Shown here one piece after another: positions 37,412 to 45,557 of a DNA stretch of 64,000 nt. The stretch covers positions 1 through 64,000 of the forward strand of contig CALCXM010000186.1 of assembly GCA_937905825.1 (NCBI GenBank). The letters run 5' to 3'. Source of the DNA: an uncultured bacterium (lineage in GTDB: Bacteria > Planctomycetota > UBA1135 > GCA-002686595). The translations under genes were made by a program, and so were the position numbers. Below the pieces are notes generated by a model that was not told the origin of the DNA, made no database searches, and was given only the letters and a program-made list of their open reading frames with translations. Position 1 is the first letter of the stretch, and every line of letters begins with the position of its first letter.

Positions 37412-39976
37412 ATGTGGACCGTGCCGTTCCTTCCAGCCATCGTCACCTACGTGGCCGCCGGGGTTTCCTCCGTGGCGGCGGGATTGGGCATCTCTTGGCG
37501 CAGGAGTTCCACGGGCAGGGCGCGCGCCCGAGCCAAGAAAAACACAGCCCCAGTGATTCGCGAGGCGGCGCGCTTTGACCGCTCCTTAGATCGCTGGCGC
37601 AAGCCCGTGGAGCAAGCGACGGAAGGCTATGCACGCCTCGCGAAGGAACAGCTCTTGCAGGGCAAGGGTTTGGATCACCTGCGTGAGATGGGCGCGACGA
37701 ATGTTCGCTTGGGACCTCTCGAAGAGGCTGGGCTGAACTCCCTGGATAGCTTGAAGGGGCTTTCCGTTCGCGAGTTGGCCGCCTTGCCTGGCATTGGGGA
37801 AGTGAGCGCGAAGAAGGTCCTGCAAGCCTTGGCGGCCACGAAAAAAGACGCCCTGCGCGCGGGCTTGCCCTTGCCGCCTGCAGACCTCGCAAGCGACGAG
37901 TCCCAACGATTGGCCCAGGCGACTTTGGATCTTTTGGAGGCCAAGGAAGCAGCGGGCAAGGACGCGGCGCGCTTGCGTCAGATGGGCGCGGAGTTCAGCG
38001 CGGAACGTCGTGCAGTGCTTGAGGCGACCTCCTTTGGCCGCTGGTTGCTGTCGCCTTTTCAGCGCGAGCGCAACACCCAGGCACGCGCTCGGGCCAACGC
38101 CCTCGGAGATGAAGCGCAGAAGCTGCAGCAGGGCGGACTGCTCGAACGGGCCAAGGCCGGTCGCAAGCAGCTGGGTTCCTGGAAGCGCACCAAACGCAGC
38201 AAAGAAGCAGTGCAGCAGACCTTTCGCGAGCGCTACGCGGAATGCTGCGCAGCTCTCGACGAGATCTTTGTGCACCGCGGCCTGCGCCCCGCCAAGGCCA
38301 AGCGCGACGGTCGTGGGGGCCTGACAGAAGAGGTCGCCAAGCGCGTGGAGGCCTTCCGTTTGCGCAGCGCCGGCTTGCGCGCGACCTTGCGCCCCTATCA
38401 AGAGTTTGGCGCCAAGTATCTTCTGGCCCAGGAACGCACGATCCTCGGGGACGAGATGGGTTTGGGCAAGACCATGCAAACTCTGGCGTGCATGGTTCAT
38501 TGCAGCGAGACCGACAAGCACGCGCGCTTCTTCGTCGTGGCTCCCGCTGGACTCTTGATCAACTGGGAGCGGGAAGTGAGCAAGTTCACGGACCTCACTC
38601 CGCGACTCTTGTACGGGGACGAACTCGAAGCGAACCTCGCCAGCTGGATGCTCGAAGGCGGCGTGGCGATTACGTCCTACGCAACCTTGCGCAACGCCGA
38701 CATTGGCGCTTTGCTCGCGGATCAAGATCAGGGCGTGCGGCTGTGCGCGGTGGACGAGGCGCACTTCATCAAGAACCCCGAGGCGGGCCGCACGCAAGCG
38801 GTGCGCCGCTTGCTCGAGCGCTCTGAGTCTTGCGTTCTGCTTTCGGGCACGCCCATGGAAAACAAGCCCGAGGAATTCCTCGAGCTGATCGACGGCATTC
38901 GACCCCAGGACGCCGCAGACCTGCGATCCGCGAACTTGGAGCTGGGGCTCGGCAGCGCGGACGTGGCTCAATTCCACGAGGCGGTTTCCAAGATCTACCT
39001 GCGGCGCAACCAAGAGGATGTGCTGAAGGAGTTGCCCGAACGACTGGACGTGGAGGAGTGGGTGAGTCCCTCGGCTCTCGACCTTGCGGCCTACCACGAC
39101 ATGGTGCGCGCCAAGAACTTCATGGGCATGCGGCGTGCCGCGACCTTGGGTCAGCCCGATTGCCCTTCCGCCAAGTTGGAGCGGCTTGCGGAGCTTTTGC
39201 AGGAGCACGAGGAGTCCGGCCGCAAGGTGCTGATCTTCTCGTTCTTCCTCGACGTGTTGGCCGCCCTTGCGCAGCGCTTCGAAACCGTGGGCACGATCTC
39301 CGGCAAGTTAGGTCCCCAAGCCAAGCAGGATCTCTGCGACGAGTTTCAAGCGCGGCCGGGCCACGGGATCCTCCTGCTGCAAATCCAAGCCGGCGGTCAG
39401 GGATTGAATTTGCAAGGGGCCTCGGCGGTCGTCTTGATGGAGCCTCAACTCAAGCCCACCATTGAAGACCAGGCCATCGCCCGCGCCCATCGCATGGGAC
39501 AGACCCGTCGTGTTTTGGTGCACCGCCTACTGGCGCGCGGGACTTGCGACGAAGCCATGCTGGAAATTCTGGCCAAGAAGAAGGAGCTGTTCGACGCCTA
39601 CGCGCGCCAGAGCTTGGTCAAGGAGGCGAGCCCCGAAGCCACGGAAACCCAGGTCGGCAAGGCGGTGCTCGAAGCGGAACTCACGCGCTTGCGTGAAGCG
39701 GGAGTGTTGCGCCAAGGGGAGGCCGCGCAGGCGTCAGTCCCGGTGGAGCCCCCCGTGGATTCGGTGCAGCCTCAGAAGCCAGCACTGACTGGGTTGAGCG
39801 AGCCGGGAGAGGCGAGCGCAGCCGCTCCGCCGCTCGCCGCGACAGATGCACCCGACGCGACGGACGCGACTGAAACAAGCGACGCAAGCGACGCGACCGA
39901 ACCAACGAAGTCGGCGGAACCCAATCCGCCTGACGAGGCGACGGACCCGACGAAGCCGAGCGAGCGCAGCGACTGA
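37412..39976 (+). CDS. SNF2-family helicase with N-terminal membrane segment and HhH domain
   Basis: 854 residues from the ATG at 37412. Residues 4-29 (VPFLPAIVTYVAAGVSSVAA and on) look like a membrane anchor, followed at once by WRR and a basic stretch. A helix-hairpin-helix lies near residue 125 (LAALPGIGEVSAKKVLQAL), then a coiled-coil-like region. SNF2 ATPase: RPYQEFGAKYLLAQERTILGDEMGLGKT (Walker A near 346), VDEAHFIKN (DEAH near 448), LLSGTPMENKPEE, then the C-terminal lobe with KVLIFSFFLDVLAAL, QAGGQGLNLQGASAVVLMEP and RAHRMGQTRRVLVHRLLARGT. The last 80 residues are an Asp/Thr/Ala-rich low-complexity tail. A dsDNA translocase that remodels protein-DNA complexes; the membrane tether is inferred. 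Confidence 0.88.
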   Translation: MWTVPFLPAIVTYVAAGVSSVAAGLGISWRRSSTGRARARAKKNTAPVIREAARFDRSLDRWRKPVEQATEGYARLAKEQLLQGKGLDHLREMGATNVRLGPLEEAGLNSLDSLKGLSVRELAALPGIGEVSAKKVLQALAATKKDALRAGLPLPPADLASDESQRLAQATLDLLEAKEAAGKDAARLRQMGAEFSAERRAVLEATSFGRWLLSPFQRERNTQARARANALGDEAQKLQQGGLLERAKAGRKQLGSWKRTKRSKEAVQQTFRERYAECCAALDEIFVHRGLRPAKAKRDGRGGLTEEVAKRVEAFRLRSAGLRATLRPYQEFGAKYLLAQERTILGDEMGLGKTMQTLACMVHCSETDKHARFFVVAPAGLLINWEREVSKFTDLTPRLLYGDELEANLASWMLEGGVAITSYATLRNADIGALLADQDQGVRLCAVDEAHFIKNPEAGRTQAVRRLLERSESCVLLSGTPMENKPEEFLELIDGIRPQDAADLRSANLELGLGSADVAQFHEAVSKIYLRRNQEDVLKELPERLDVEEWVSPSALDLAAYHDMVRAKNFMGMRRAATLGQPDCPSAKLERLAELLQEHEESGRKVLIFSFFLDVLAALAQRFETVGTISGKLGPQAKQDLCDEFQARPGHGILLLQIQAGGQGLNLQGASAVVLMEPQLKPTIEDQAIARAHRMGQTRRVLVHRLLARGTCDEAMLEILAKKKELFDAYARQSLVKEASPEATETQVGKAVLEAELTRLREAGVLRQGEAAQASVPVEPPVDSVQPQKPALTGLSEPGEASAAAPPLAATDAPDATDATETSDASDATEPTKSAEPNPPDEATDPTKPSERSD

Positions 39977-40183
39977 GCCAGAGTCCCCAGGGATCCGCGC
40001 GTACGGGGCAATGCGGCCGCGGCGCGAATCAGAGCAGCGCGACGGAGACCAACGTAGCGTCCAACGGGCATCCCATCTTGCGCAGCCTGCAAGGCCGCGC
40101 AAACGCTACTCCGCTGGCCGAGGCCTTGCACATGACTGCGCGAAGCGCCGCGCACTGCAAGTCAACCAGCCCAGGCGTTCCTG

Positions 40184-41194
40184 CTATCGATCGTTGCGGT
40201 ACAGCTTGTGACAGCTCTTGCAACTGGCTTGCAAGGACTCGAAGGCTTTCAAGGCCGTGGGCTGATCTCCAGCGGTCAGTGCCTGCACCAACAGCTCGTT
40301 CTCCTCCACCGACTTGTCCATCAGACGACGGAACTCGGCGGGGCGCTCGGCGACCTCCTGCAGCTTGTTCGCTTGACGGAAAATGCTGAGCAGGCTGGTC
40401 GCTTCATTCAAGGCGTCCAAGTCGGGGTGTTGCGGATCGACAATCCAGTCGTTGTCCGCCATCAACTCGATGTTGTCGTGCAAGCGCGGGATCTCGACCA
40501 TCGCTTGGCGGAAGCCCTCCATGGGGCGCGCCTCAGGGAAGTCCCAGTCAAACGCTGCGGACTCCGCCGCGGAGGGGAAGGGCATGGAAGCGATCGCGCT
40601 GTAGAGCCCCTTGTACGATTTAGAAGTGCCTGACCACTGGCGCATCTCCGCCAGCGCGCGTTCCCGGTCCACTCCGTCCAAGACGACACGACCGACGGCC
40701 GCCGCTGCGGGGCCCCGGTGTTTGCCGTGGAAGCAGTGCACGAAGAAGGGGCCTTCCAATTCCCGGTAGGTCTTGGCCAGGCGGCTGACCTCTTCCTGCT
40801 CGAGTCCGTTGTAGCGAATGGGCGCGTGCACGTAGCGCATCCCGTGCTTCGCGGCCAACTCGGCGTTCGGGGTTTTGCCATCGACCGAGATGATCGTTTT
40901 GACCCCCATGGTCTCCAACTCGGCGAAGGCGTCCTCTCCGAGGGGCTCACTTCCCGAGATGATGTTGGCGCTCAGGGTGTAAACATTGTGCAGGTCCGGG
41001 AAGTCCTTGGGAGGCACGGCCGGCAGTTGGATTTCTGCGGCGAGCTCGTAGGCGTCTTCGACCTGAAGTTCGTCGAGGGTATAGACCTTGCCGCCCAATT
41101 GCCCCGTTGCGTCCGTCTCCTGAGGAGCCTGGGAGCTGTTGCACGCGCTGGCGCAAATCGAGAGCAGGAGCACTTGGAGAAGGCGTTGATTCAT
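40184..41194 (-). CDS. Lipoprotein fusing a dual-specificity phosphatase domain to a cytochrome c'-like domain
   Basis: 336 residues. The lipoprotein signal MNQRLLQVLLLSICASAC gives lipidated Cys18. Residues about 65-205 are a protein-tyrosine/dual-specificity phosphatase fold: NVYTLSANIISGSEPLGEDAFAEL, GVKTIISVDGKTPN, YVHAPIRYNGLE, and the P-loop HCFHGKHRG with Cys154 and Arg160 (C-x5-R). Residues about 225-336 are helical and end ASCKSCHKLYRNDR, a heme c motif C325-x-x-C328-H329 placed near the C-terminus as in class II cytochromes c'. The protein would act on the outer side of the cytoplasmic membrane. This domain pair is unusual. The start is set by the signal peptide; the gene stands alone. 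Confidence 0.85.
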   Translation of the reverse strand: MNQRLLQVLLLSICASACNSSQAPQETDATGQLGGKVYTLDELQVEDAYELAAEIQLPAVPPKDFPDLHNVYTLSANIISGSEPLGEDAFAELETMGVKTIISVDGKTPNAELAAKHGMRYVHAPIRYNGLEQEEVSRLAKTYRELEGPFFVHCFHGKHRGPAAAAVGRVVLDGVDRERALAEMRQWSGTSKSYKGLYSAIASMPFPSAAESAAFDWDFPEARPMEGFRQAMVEIPRLHDNIELMADNDWIVDPQHPDLDALNEATSLLSIFRQANKLQEVAERPAEFRRLMDKSVEENELLVQALTAGDQPTALKAFESLQASCKSCHKLYRNDR

Positions 41195-41517
41195 AGCAGC
41201 TTGGAAGTCTGGGCTCCGAATTCTGGGGGCGGGGGAGTCGGGGCGCAAGCGCCCGATGCCGTCGACGGGGAACAAATTGCAAGATCCGTGCCAGGGGGCT
41301 CGCGGCGGGGCGAGGGTGCCTGAGGGATCCGATCTCTGGAGTCGGGTCTACGTCCTCGTAACATCATGTACCCCAGGGGAAACGTGAGTCACCCCCAGGG
41401 CCTCGGAAAGAGGAATGGGGGCGACCTGGGCCTCAGCTCGCTATCCTGAGAGCCCGCGCTCATGGCCCCTTCTGCGCGGGACCCATTCTCGAATCTAGTT
41501 ACCCCAGGAGGTCTCCT
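41195..41517. other. Divergent intergenic region upstream of the Asp-box propeller gene
   Basis: About 320 bp between the phosphatase-cytochrome gene (minus) and the propeller gene (plus). No gene, tRNA or terminator was seen. The only clear signal is the ribosome-binding site at 41505-41511. Confidence 0.35.
41505..41511 (+). promoter_or_regulatory. Perfect Shine-Dalgarno that fixes a TTG start
   Basis: AGGAGGT lies six bases before a TTG at 41518. It is the strongest ribosome site in the window and decides the start of the propeller gene; the frame has no nearby ATG. Confidence 0.85.
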
Positions 41518-42717
41518 TTGGCTGCATCGAAACCATCTGTCCACGCTTCCCCCAAGCCGAAGCTTAAGAAGCCCCTGCGCGGGCCCGTCGAACTCTACAT
41601 CGCCACTCGCAAAGGGGCCTTCGTCCTGCGCAGCGATAGCGAACGCAAGGCATGGAATCTGAAGGGTCCGTGGAAGCTAGGCCAAATCATTCAGCACATG
41701 GTGCTCGACCCGCGCGACAAGAAGACGCTCTTGATGGCGGCGCGTCCCGGGCACCTGGGGCCCTCGCTCTTCCGTTCGACGGACAAGGGCAAGACCTGGC
41801 ACGAGGCCAAACGTCCCCCAGCCTTTCCGAAAGCGAAGGCGGGCGAGAACGGCCGCGTCGTGCAACACACCTTCTGGTTGCAGCCAGGTCACAAGTCAGA
41901 ACCCGGCGTGTGGTACGCGGGCACCAGCCCGCCCGCGCTCTTCAAAAGCAACGACGGAGGCGACACCTGGAAGGGCGTCAAGGGCTTCAACGAACATCCC
42001 GAGTACGACAAGTGGTGTCCCTCGGGCCCCAACACGCCCCCCGACGGATCGACTCTGCACTCCATCCAAATCGATCCGGCGGACCCCAAGCACTTGATCT
42101 TCGGGATCTCCGCCACGGGCATCCTCGAGAGCACCAACGGGGGCCGCACCTGGGCGCACTTGAACAACGGCTGCGAGATGGATTTCTATCCGGGGGTGCC
42201 GCCAGAGTACGGTCATGATCCGCACTGCTTCGCCATGCATCCCATGGACTCCACTCGTTTGTGGCAGCAGAACCACTGTGGCATTTACCGCATGGATCGC
42301 TCCCCTGCGCAAGTCGACACCTGGCAGCGCGTTGGACGCAACATGCCCAAGGCGGTGGGGGACATCGGCTTCCCGATCGTCTTGCATCCACGGGATCCCG
42401 ATACGGTCTGGGTCTTTCCGATGGACGGCACGGACGTCTGGCCAAGGGTCAGTCCCGGTGGCAAGCCCGCGGCCTTCATGACGAGCAACGGCGGCAAAAC
42501 TTGGAAGCGCCAAGACAAGGGATTCCCCGCGGCCCAAGGCTGGTTCACGGTCAAGCGCCAGTGCATGGCCCAGGACAGTCGCGAAGAGATCGGGCTCTAC
42601 CTCGGCACCACCAGTGGCGAAGTTTGGGCCAGTCGCAACGGCGGCAATAGCTGGAAATGCATCGCTCGGCACTTGCCCCACATCTACTCCGTCGAGGTCG
42701 GAGGGGTGCATCAGTGA
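41518..42717 (+). CDS. Asp-box (BNR/sialidase-type) beta-propeller protein
   Basis: 399 residues from a TTG start. Five Asp-box turns S-x-D/N-x-G-x-T-W are visible: RSTDKGKTWHE, KSNDGGDTWKG, ESTNGGRTWAH, TSNGGKTWKR and SRNGGNSWKC. These mark blades of a sialidase or sortilin-like propeller. Blade starts such as VELYIATRKGAFVL and LHSIQIDPADPKHLIFGIS alternate with them. No signal peptide is seen, so it is probably cytoplasmic and not a secreted sialidase; sialidase catalytic residues are not evident. Its stop overlaps the start of a MoaD-like gene (GTGA), so the two are coupled. I recall the same pairing in other bacteria, but its function is not established. Confidence 0.85.
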   Translation: MAASKPSVHASPKPKLKKPLRGPVELYIATRKGAFVLRSDSERKAWNLKGPWKLGQIIQHMVLDPRDKKTLLMAARPGHLGPSLFRSTDKGKTWHEAKRPPAFPKAKAGENGRVVQHTFWLQPGHKSEPGVWYAGTSPPALFKSNDGGDTWKGVKGFNEHPEYDKWCPSGPNTPPDGSTLHSIQIDPADPKHLIFGISATGILESTNGGRTWAHLNNGCEMDFYPGVPPEYGHDPHCFAMHPMDSTRLWQQNHCGIYRMDRSPAQVDTWQRVGRNMPKAVGDIGFPIVLHPRDPDTVWVFPMDGTDVWPRVSPGGKPAAFMTSNGGKTWKRQDKGFPAAQGWFTVKRQCMAQDSREEIGLYLGTTSGEVWASRNGGNSWKCIARHLPHIYSVEVGGVHQ

Positions 42718-42974
42718 TCGTCCACATCCCGAGTCCGCTGCTGTCCTACACCGGTCACAAGACCCCGGTGACCGTGCGCGGCAAGACCTTGCTCGCGGCC
42801 CTCAAGTCCTTGGATTCAGAGTACGCCGGGTTCCTGTTCCGCGTGCTCGATGAGCAGGGCGGCATCCGCGAGCACGTGCGATTCTTCGTGGGCACCACGC
42901 CCACGGTGGACTTGCAAAGCTCCTTGGAGGGGGCCGCTGAGATTCACATCATCTGCGCCCTTTCCGGGGGCTAG
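42714..42974 (+). CDS. MoaD/ThiS-type ubiquitin-like protein
   Basis: 86 residues from a GTG that overlaps the propeller gene's stop. Beta-grasp pattern: IVHIPSPLLSYTGHKTPVTVRG, a helix LLAALKSLDSEYAG, IREHVRFFVG and the tail AAEIHIICALSGG. The terminal Gly-Gly is the site for adenylation and thiocarboxylate formation or for conjugation. The window has a separate MoaD fused to MoaE at 28310, so this one probably serves another sulfur-carrier or protein-modifier role, perhaps with the propeller protein. No E1-like (MoeB/ThiF) gene is adjacent. Confidence 0.85.
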   Translation: MIVHIPSPLLSYTGHKTPVTVRGKTLLAALKSLDSEYAGFLFRVLDEQGGIREHVRFFVGTTPTVDLQSSLEGAAEIHIICALSGG

Positions 42975-43042
42975 CCCCCCGGGGAACCCGGCCGGACGGC
43001 TTGAACTTCTTGGCAGTGGGTGACGGGCTGGTTCGAGTTGCT

Positions 43043-43894
43043 ATGATTCCGCCCATGACTCAAGCACCACCCACTGCCGAACAAATCGAAGCGGACCTGC
43101 AGTTCGCCATCGCCGTCTCCCAAGCCGCTGGCGAGCGCGCCGTCTCCCTGCGCAAGATGGAACGCTGGGAGGGCAAGATGCTGGCGGACGTGGGGGACCA
43201 GGCCTGCGACGGCTACGTGCAAGGGGTGCTCTTCGGCCGCTACCCCATGGACGGGGTGTTGTCGGAGGAGACCGCGGATTCCCCAGAGCGTTTGGGCCAG
43301 CACCGGGCTTGGATCATCGACCCCTTGGATGGCACCAAGGAGTACTCCAGCCTGAGGGAGGATTGGGCCGTGCACGTGGCCTTGACCTTTGGCAACGAAT
43401 GCGGCTTGGCGGCTGTGGATCTTCCCGCCCAGGACAAGACGCTCTACGCGGTCAACTTGGCGGGCCAGGAGCGCGTGGGTTTGATCGGAGAAGGCGAGAT
43501 CGTGCGTGGCGATAGCCCCGGGCCCGAGATCCCGCGCATCGCCTGTTCGCGCAGTCACACGCCCCCGTGGATGGAAAAATTTCACGCAGCCATGGGCGGC
43601 GGCGAGTTGGTGCGCGCCGGTTCCGTGGGCAACAAGGTCAGCTTGCTCTTGCTCGGGGAAGCGGACCTCTACGTGCACAAGATCGGCCTTAAGGAATGGG
43701 ACACTTGCGCGCCCGAGACCATCGCCCGGGCCGCCGGCTGGCACGTCTGCAAACTGCGCGGCGAGCCCCACAAGTACAACCAACCGAACCCGGTCAACCA
43801 CGAACTCGTGGTCTGCCGCCCGGCGATCGCCGAGAAGGTCATCGAGATGCTCGCGAGCTGCGGCGCGTTGGAAGACAAGCGCTCGTTCAAGTAA
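43043..43894 (+). CDS. Inositol monophosphatase-family enzyme (CysQ/PAP phosphatase-like)
   Basis: About 283 residues. It has the family motifs: the metal-site Glu-Glu in GVLSEETADSPE, AWIIDPLDGTKEYSS, and the late KEWDTCAPETIARAAGWHV. Lithium-sensitive, magnesium-dependent phosphatases with this layout act on inositol phosphates, 3'-phosphoadenosine 5'-phosphate or fructose-1,6-bisphosphate; the DGTKEY and EWDTCAPE forms are commonest in CysQ-like members. Starts at 43043 and 43055 are both possible; neither has a clear ribosome site. Downstream is the tRNA-Arg gene on the other strand. Confidence 0.88.
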   Translation: MIPPMTQAPPTAEQIEADLQFAIAVSQAAGERAVSLRKMERWEGKMLADVGDQACDGYVQGVLFGRYPMDGVLSEETADSPERLGQHRAWIIDPLDGTKEYSSLREDWAVHVALTFGNECGLAAVDLPAQDKTLYAVNLAGQERVGLIGEGEIVRGDSPGPEIPRIACSRSHTPPWMEKFHAAMGGGELVRAGSVGNKVSLLLLGEADLYVHKIGLKEWDTCAPETIARAAGWHVCKLRGEPHKYNQPNPVNHELVVCRPAIAEKVIEMLASCGALEDKRSFK

Positions 43895-44016
43895 GCAGCA
43901 CGAGCTACCGGCGCTGGAAGGCGGTCACGGCACAGGCCGCCGCCCTCGAAAGGCGCCCTGTTGGCCTCCTCGGATTCAGCTCCACCCCGGGTGGTTCCGC
44001 TGACCATCGGAGGAGC

Positions 44017-44093
44017 TGGTGCGCCCGGCGGGATTCGAACCCACGACCGTCGGATTAGAAGTCCGGTGCTCTATCCAGCTGAGCTACGGGCGC
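44017..44093 (-). tRNA. tRNA-Arg (anticodon TCT)
   Basis: On the minus strand a complete cloverleaf: acceptor GCGCCCG/CGGGCGC, D arm GCTCAGCTGGATAGAGC, anticodon arm CCGGACTTCTAATCCGG-like with loop CTTCTAA (TCT, reading AGA codons), and T arm with GGTTCGAATCC. The discriminator is A and the CCA end is encoded (44017-44019). 77 bases including CCA. Confidence 0.97.
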
Positions 44094-44433
44094 GCCTGGG
44101 GGCAAAGGATAGCGGCACGCTTGCTGGAAGCTAGGGGCCTATTCTGAAAGTGCTTCCCGTTGGGGGCGACCACTGGCCCTTGAGAGTTCGACGTTGCCGG
44201 TTCTTCCCATGGCAAAGTCGAGGCGCACCCGGGGGCAGCCCGGGACCTGGGCCCTGGGCGCGCAGTGCTTGAGGCGTGCGCGAGGAGTCGTGCAACAGCG
44301 TCCCACAAAACGGTTGATGCCACGGCCCGCGAGGGTCCGTGGCATCTTTCTTTGAGTCCGGCTCGCAGCCGGTGGAGATTCGCTTCTTTGCGCTGGGCTT
44401 TCACGGAGAGCTGGGCTTCCGCGCAAGCTGGGC
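44094..44433. other. Intergenic region with structured segments (possible RNA gene)
   Basis: No protein gene. Inverted repeats are unusually dense: TCGAC-g-TTGCC pairs with GGCAA-a-GTCGA around 44189-44225, CCCGGG/CCCGGG around 44228-44246, and a strong terminator hairpin at 44316-44353 on the plus strand that does not follow any plus-strand gene closer than 43894. This could be the end of a small plus-strand RNA. It does not match tmRNA, RNase P RNA or SRP RNA signatures as far as I can see. Confidence 0.3.
44316..44353 (+). terminator. Strong rho-independent terminator without an adjacent gene
   Basis: GATGCCACGG at 44316-44325 pairs perfectly with CCGTGGCATC at 44337-44346; the inner CCC-GCGA-GGG extends the stem past one bulged T. 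TTTCTTT follows on the plus strand. On the minus strand it lies 88 bp after the stop of the hypothetical gene at 44434, with only a short TTTT several bases beyond, so the plus-strand reading is better. Confidence 0.8.
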
Positions 44434-44763
44434 TCAGGCGAACGCCATGGTTGGAGCCACGGAGATCGGCGGGCGATCGAGCAGCCGCCAGCGAACGGAG
44501 GCAAGCGCTGCGTCGATGGTCATGCCGTGGTGGTACACGACGGGCAGTCCAAACTGCCGGGAAACGCGCGCACGGAAGCGATGGGGGTCTGCCGCGTCAG
44601 CGCTTTCGTCTTCGTAGACTTCGACGCTGATGGGGTAGAGCTGTTCATCGGTTCCCATGCGCAGGGCGATCAAACCACTGGATTTGGATTCGATCGCGGT
44701 GCAGCCAAGGTTCGCGAGCGTGGTCGAGATGCGACGCTCGTGAAGTTGCGTTGAGTTCTTCAT
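44434..44763 (-). CDS. Hypothetical protein
   Basis: 109 residues from the ATG at 44763 (another ATG at 44784 would add seven). No family recognised. The sequence looks like a small alpha/beta domain: NSTQLHERRISTTLANLGCTAIES, LIALRMGTDEQLYPISVEVYEDES, FRARVSRQFGLPVVYHHGMTIDAALASVRWRLLD. Amino-acid composition is protein-like, with normal hydrophobic spacing. It lies downstream of ric on the same strand after a 111 bp gap. Confidence 0.5.
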   Translation of the reverse strand: MKNSTQLHERRISTTLANLGCTAIESKSSGLIALRMGTDEQLYPISVEVYEDESADAADPHRFRARVSRQFGLPVVYHHGMTIDAALASVRWRLLDRPPISVAPTMAFA

Positions 44764-44874
44764 GGTTGAAAGGTAGTCGTGCACGATAGAGCGAACAGTC
44801 GGGTATTCACCTAAAATGCGATTGGGGGATATGGCCGAGATTAGGTCAACGCCCCATTCAATGCACGAGAACTT

Positions 44875-45546
44875 TCAGCCATTAAATGCCCTTTTGTGAA
44901 GGATATTGTTCTCGAGGTGGATGTGCTCATGGGTGTCCGACTCGAGCTTCTCGAGGGCCGCCCAGAGCGCGATCCAAGTGTTGCAAGCGCCTTCGGGAGC
45001 GACGTAGTTGTTGGTCAATTCACGGATGCGGCGCAGCATCTCGCCGAGCTCTTCGTGCTCAGCCTCCATCACCGAGATCGGGCCGCCAAGCATGTGACGC
45101 ATCTTGTTCAGAATGGCAGGGAAGAGCACTTGTTCCTCTTTCGGTAAGTGGTTTTCCATATCGAACTTGACCTGCCCTACTACCTTTAGCAACTCGTCAA
45201 AGAGTGCAATGTCCTTGTCCCCGTGCACCCTATGCACCTTTTCCATCATCTGGCCGATGCGCGGGAGCTCTTCCTTGAGGGGCTCGTGGTAGGTGGTGAG
45301 GATGTGCTCGATGAGGCTTTCGAGGGGAGCTTCATCCCAGCGCGTCTCGTCCTTGGGACTGCCTTGGATCTCCTTCTCGAGCTCTTCGATGATCTTCTGG
45401 GCGTCGGCCCCGGTGCTCTCACAAGCTTCGGAGAGGGGCTTCCCACCTCCACAGCAGAAGTCGATGCCATGGCGTGCGAAGACGCGCGTGGCCAAGGGAT
45501 GTTGCGTTGCGATTTCACCGACGGGTGTGACTAGGCTGAGACTCAT
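44875..45546 (-). CDS. ric: Iron-sulfur cluster repair di-iron protein (Ric/YtfE/ScdA family)
   Basis: 223 residues. N-terminal ScdA domain SLVTPVGEIATQHPLATRVFARHGIDFCCGGGKPLSEAC with the Cys-Cys-Gly-Gly motif at 31-34; C-terminal hemerythrin-like domain with iron ligands in LIEHILTTYHEPLKEELPRI, VHRVHGD, DMENHLPKEEQVLFP, VMEAEHEELGEML and DTHEHIHLENNILHKRA. The family repairs Fe-S clusters damaged by nitric oxide or peroxide. It follows a TetR regulator by 11 bp and has a good Shine-Dalgarno (AAGGAG). The palindrome upstream of tetR probably controls both. Confidence 0.95.
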   Translation of the reverse strand: MSLSLVTPVGEIATQHPLATRVFARHGIDFCCGGGKPLSEACESTGADAQKIIEELEKEIQGSPKDETRWDEAPLESLIEHILTTYHEPLKEELPRIGQMMEKVHRVHGDKDIALFDELLKVVGQVKFDMENHLPKEEQVLFPAILNKMRHMLGGPISVMEAEHEELGEMLRRIRELTNNYVAPEGACNTWIALWAALEKLESDTHEHIHLENNILHKRAFNG

Positions 45547-45557
45547 GGTCGTTCTCC

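Noticed and set aside
41518-42717. Propeller protein as a secreted sialidase
   Set aside because: Asp-boxes are present, but there is no signal peptide and no evident Arg triad; Asp-boxes alone do not define sialidases.
44100-44340. tmRNA, RNase P RNA or SRP RNA in the structured gap
   Set aside because: The signature segments (tRNA-like ends, GAGGAAAGTCCGGGC, GGAAG/GCAG) were looked for and not found.
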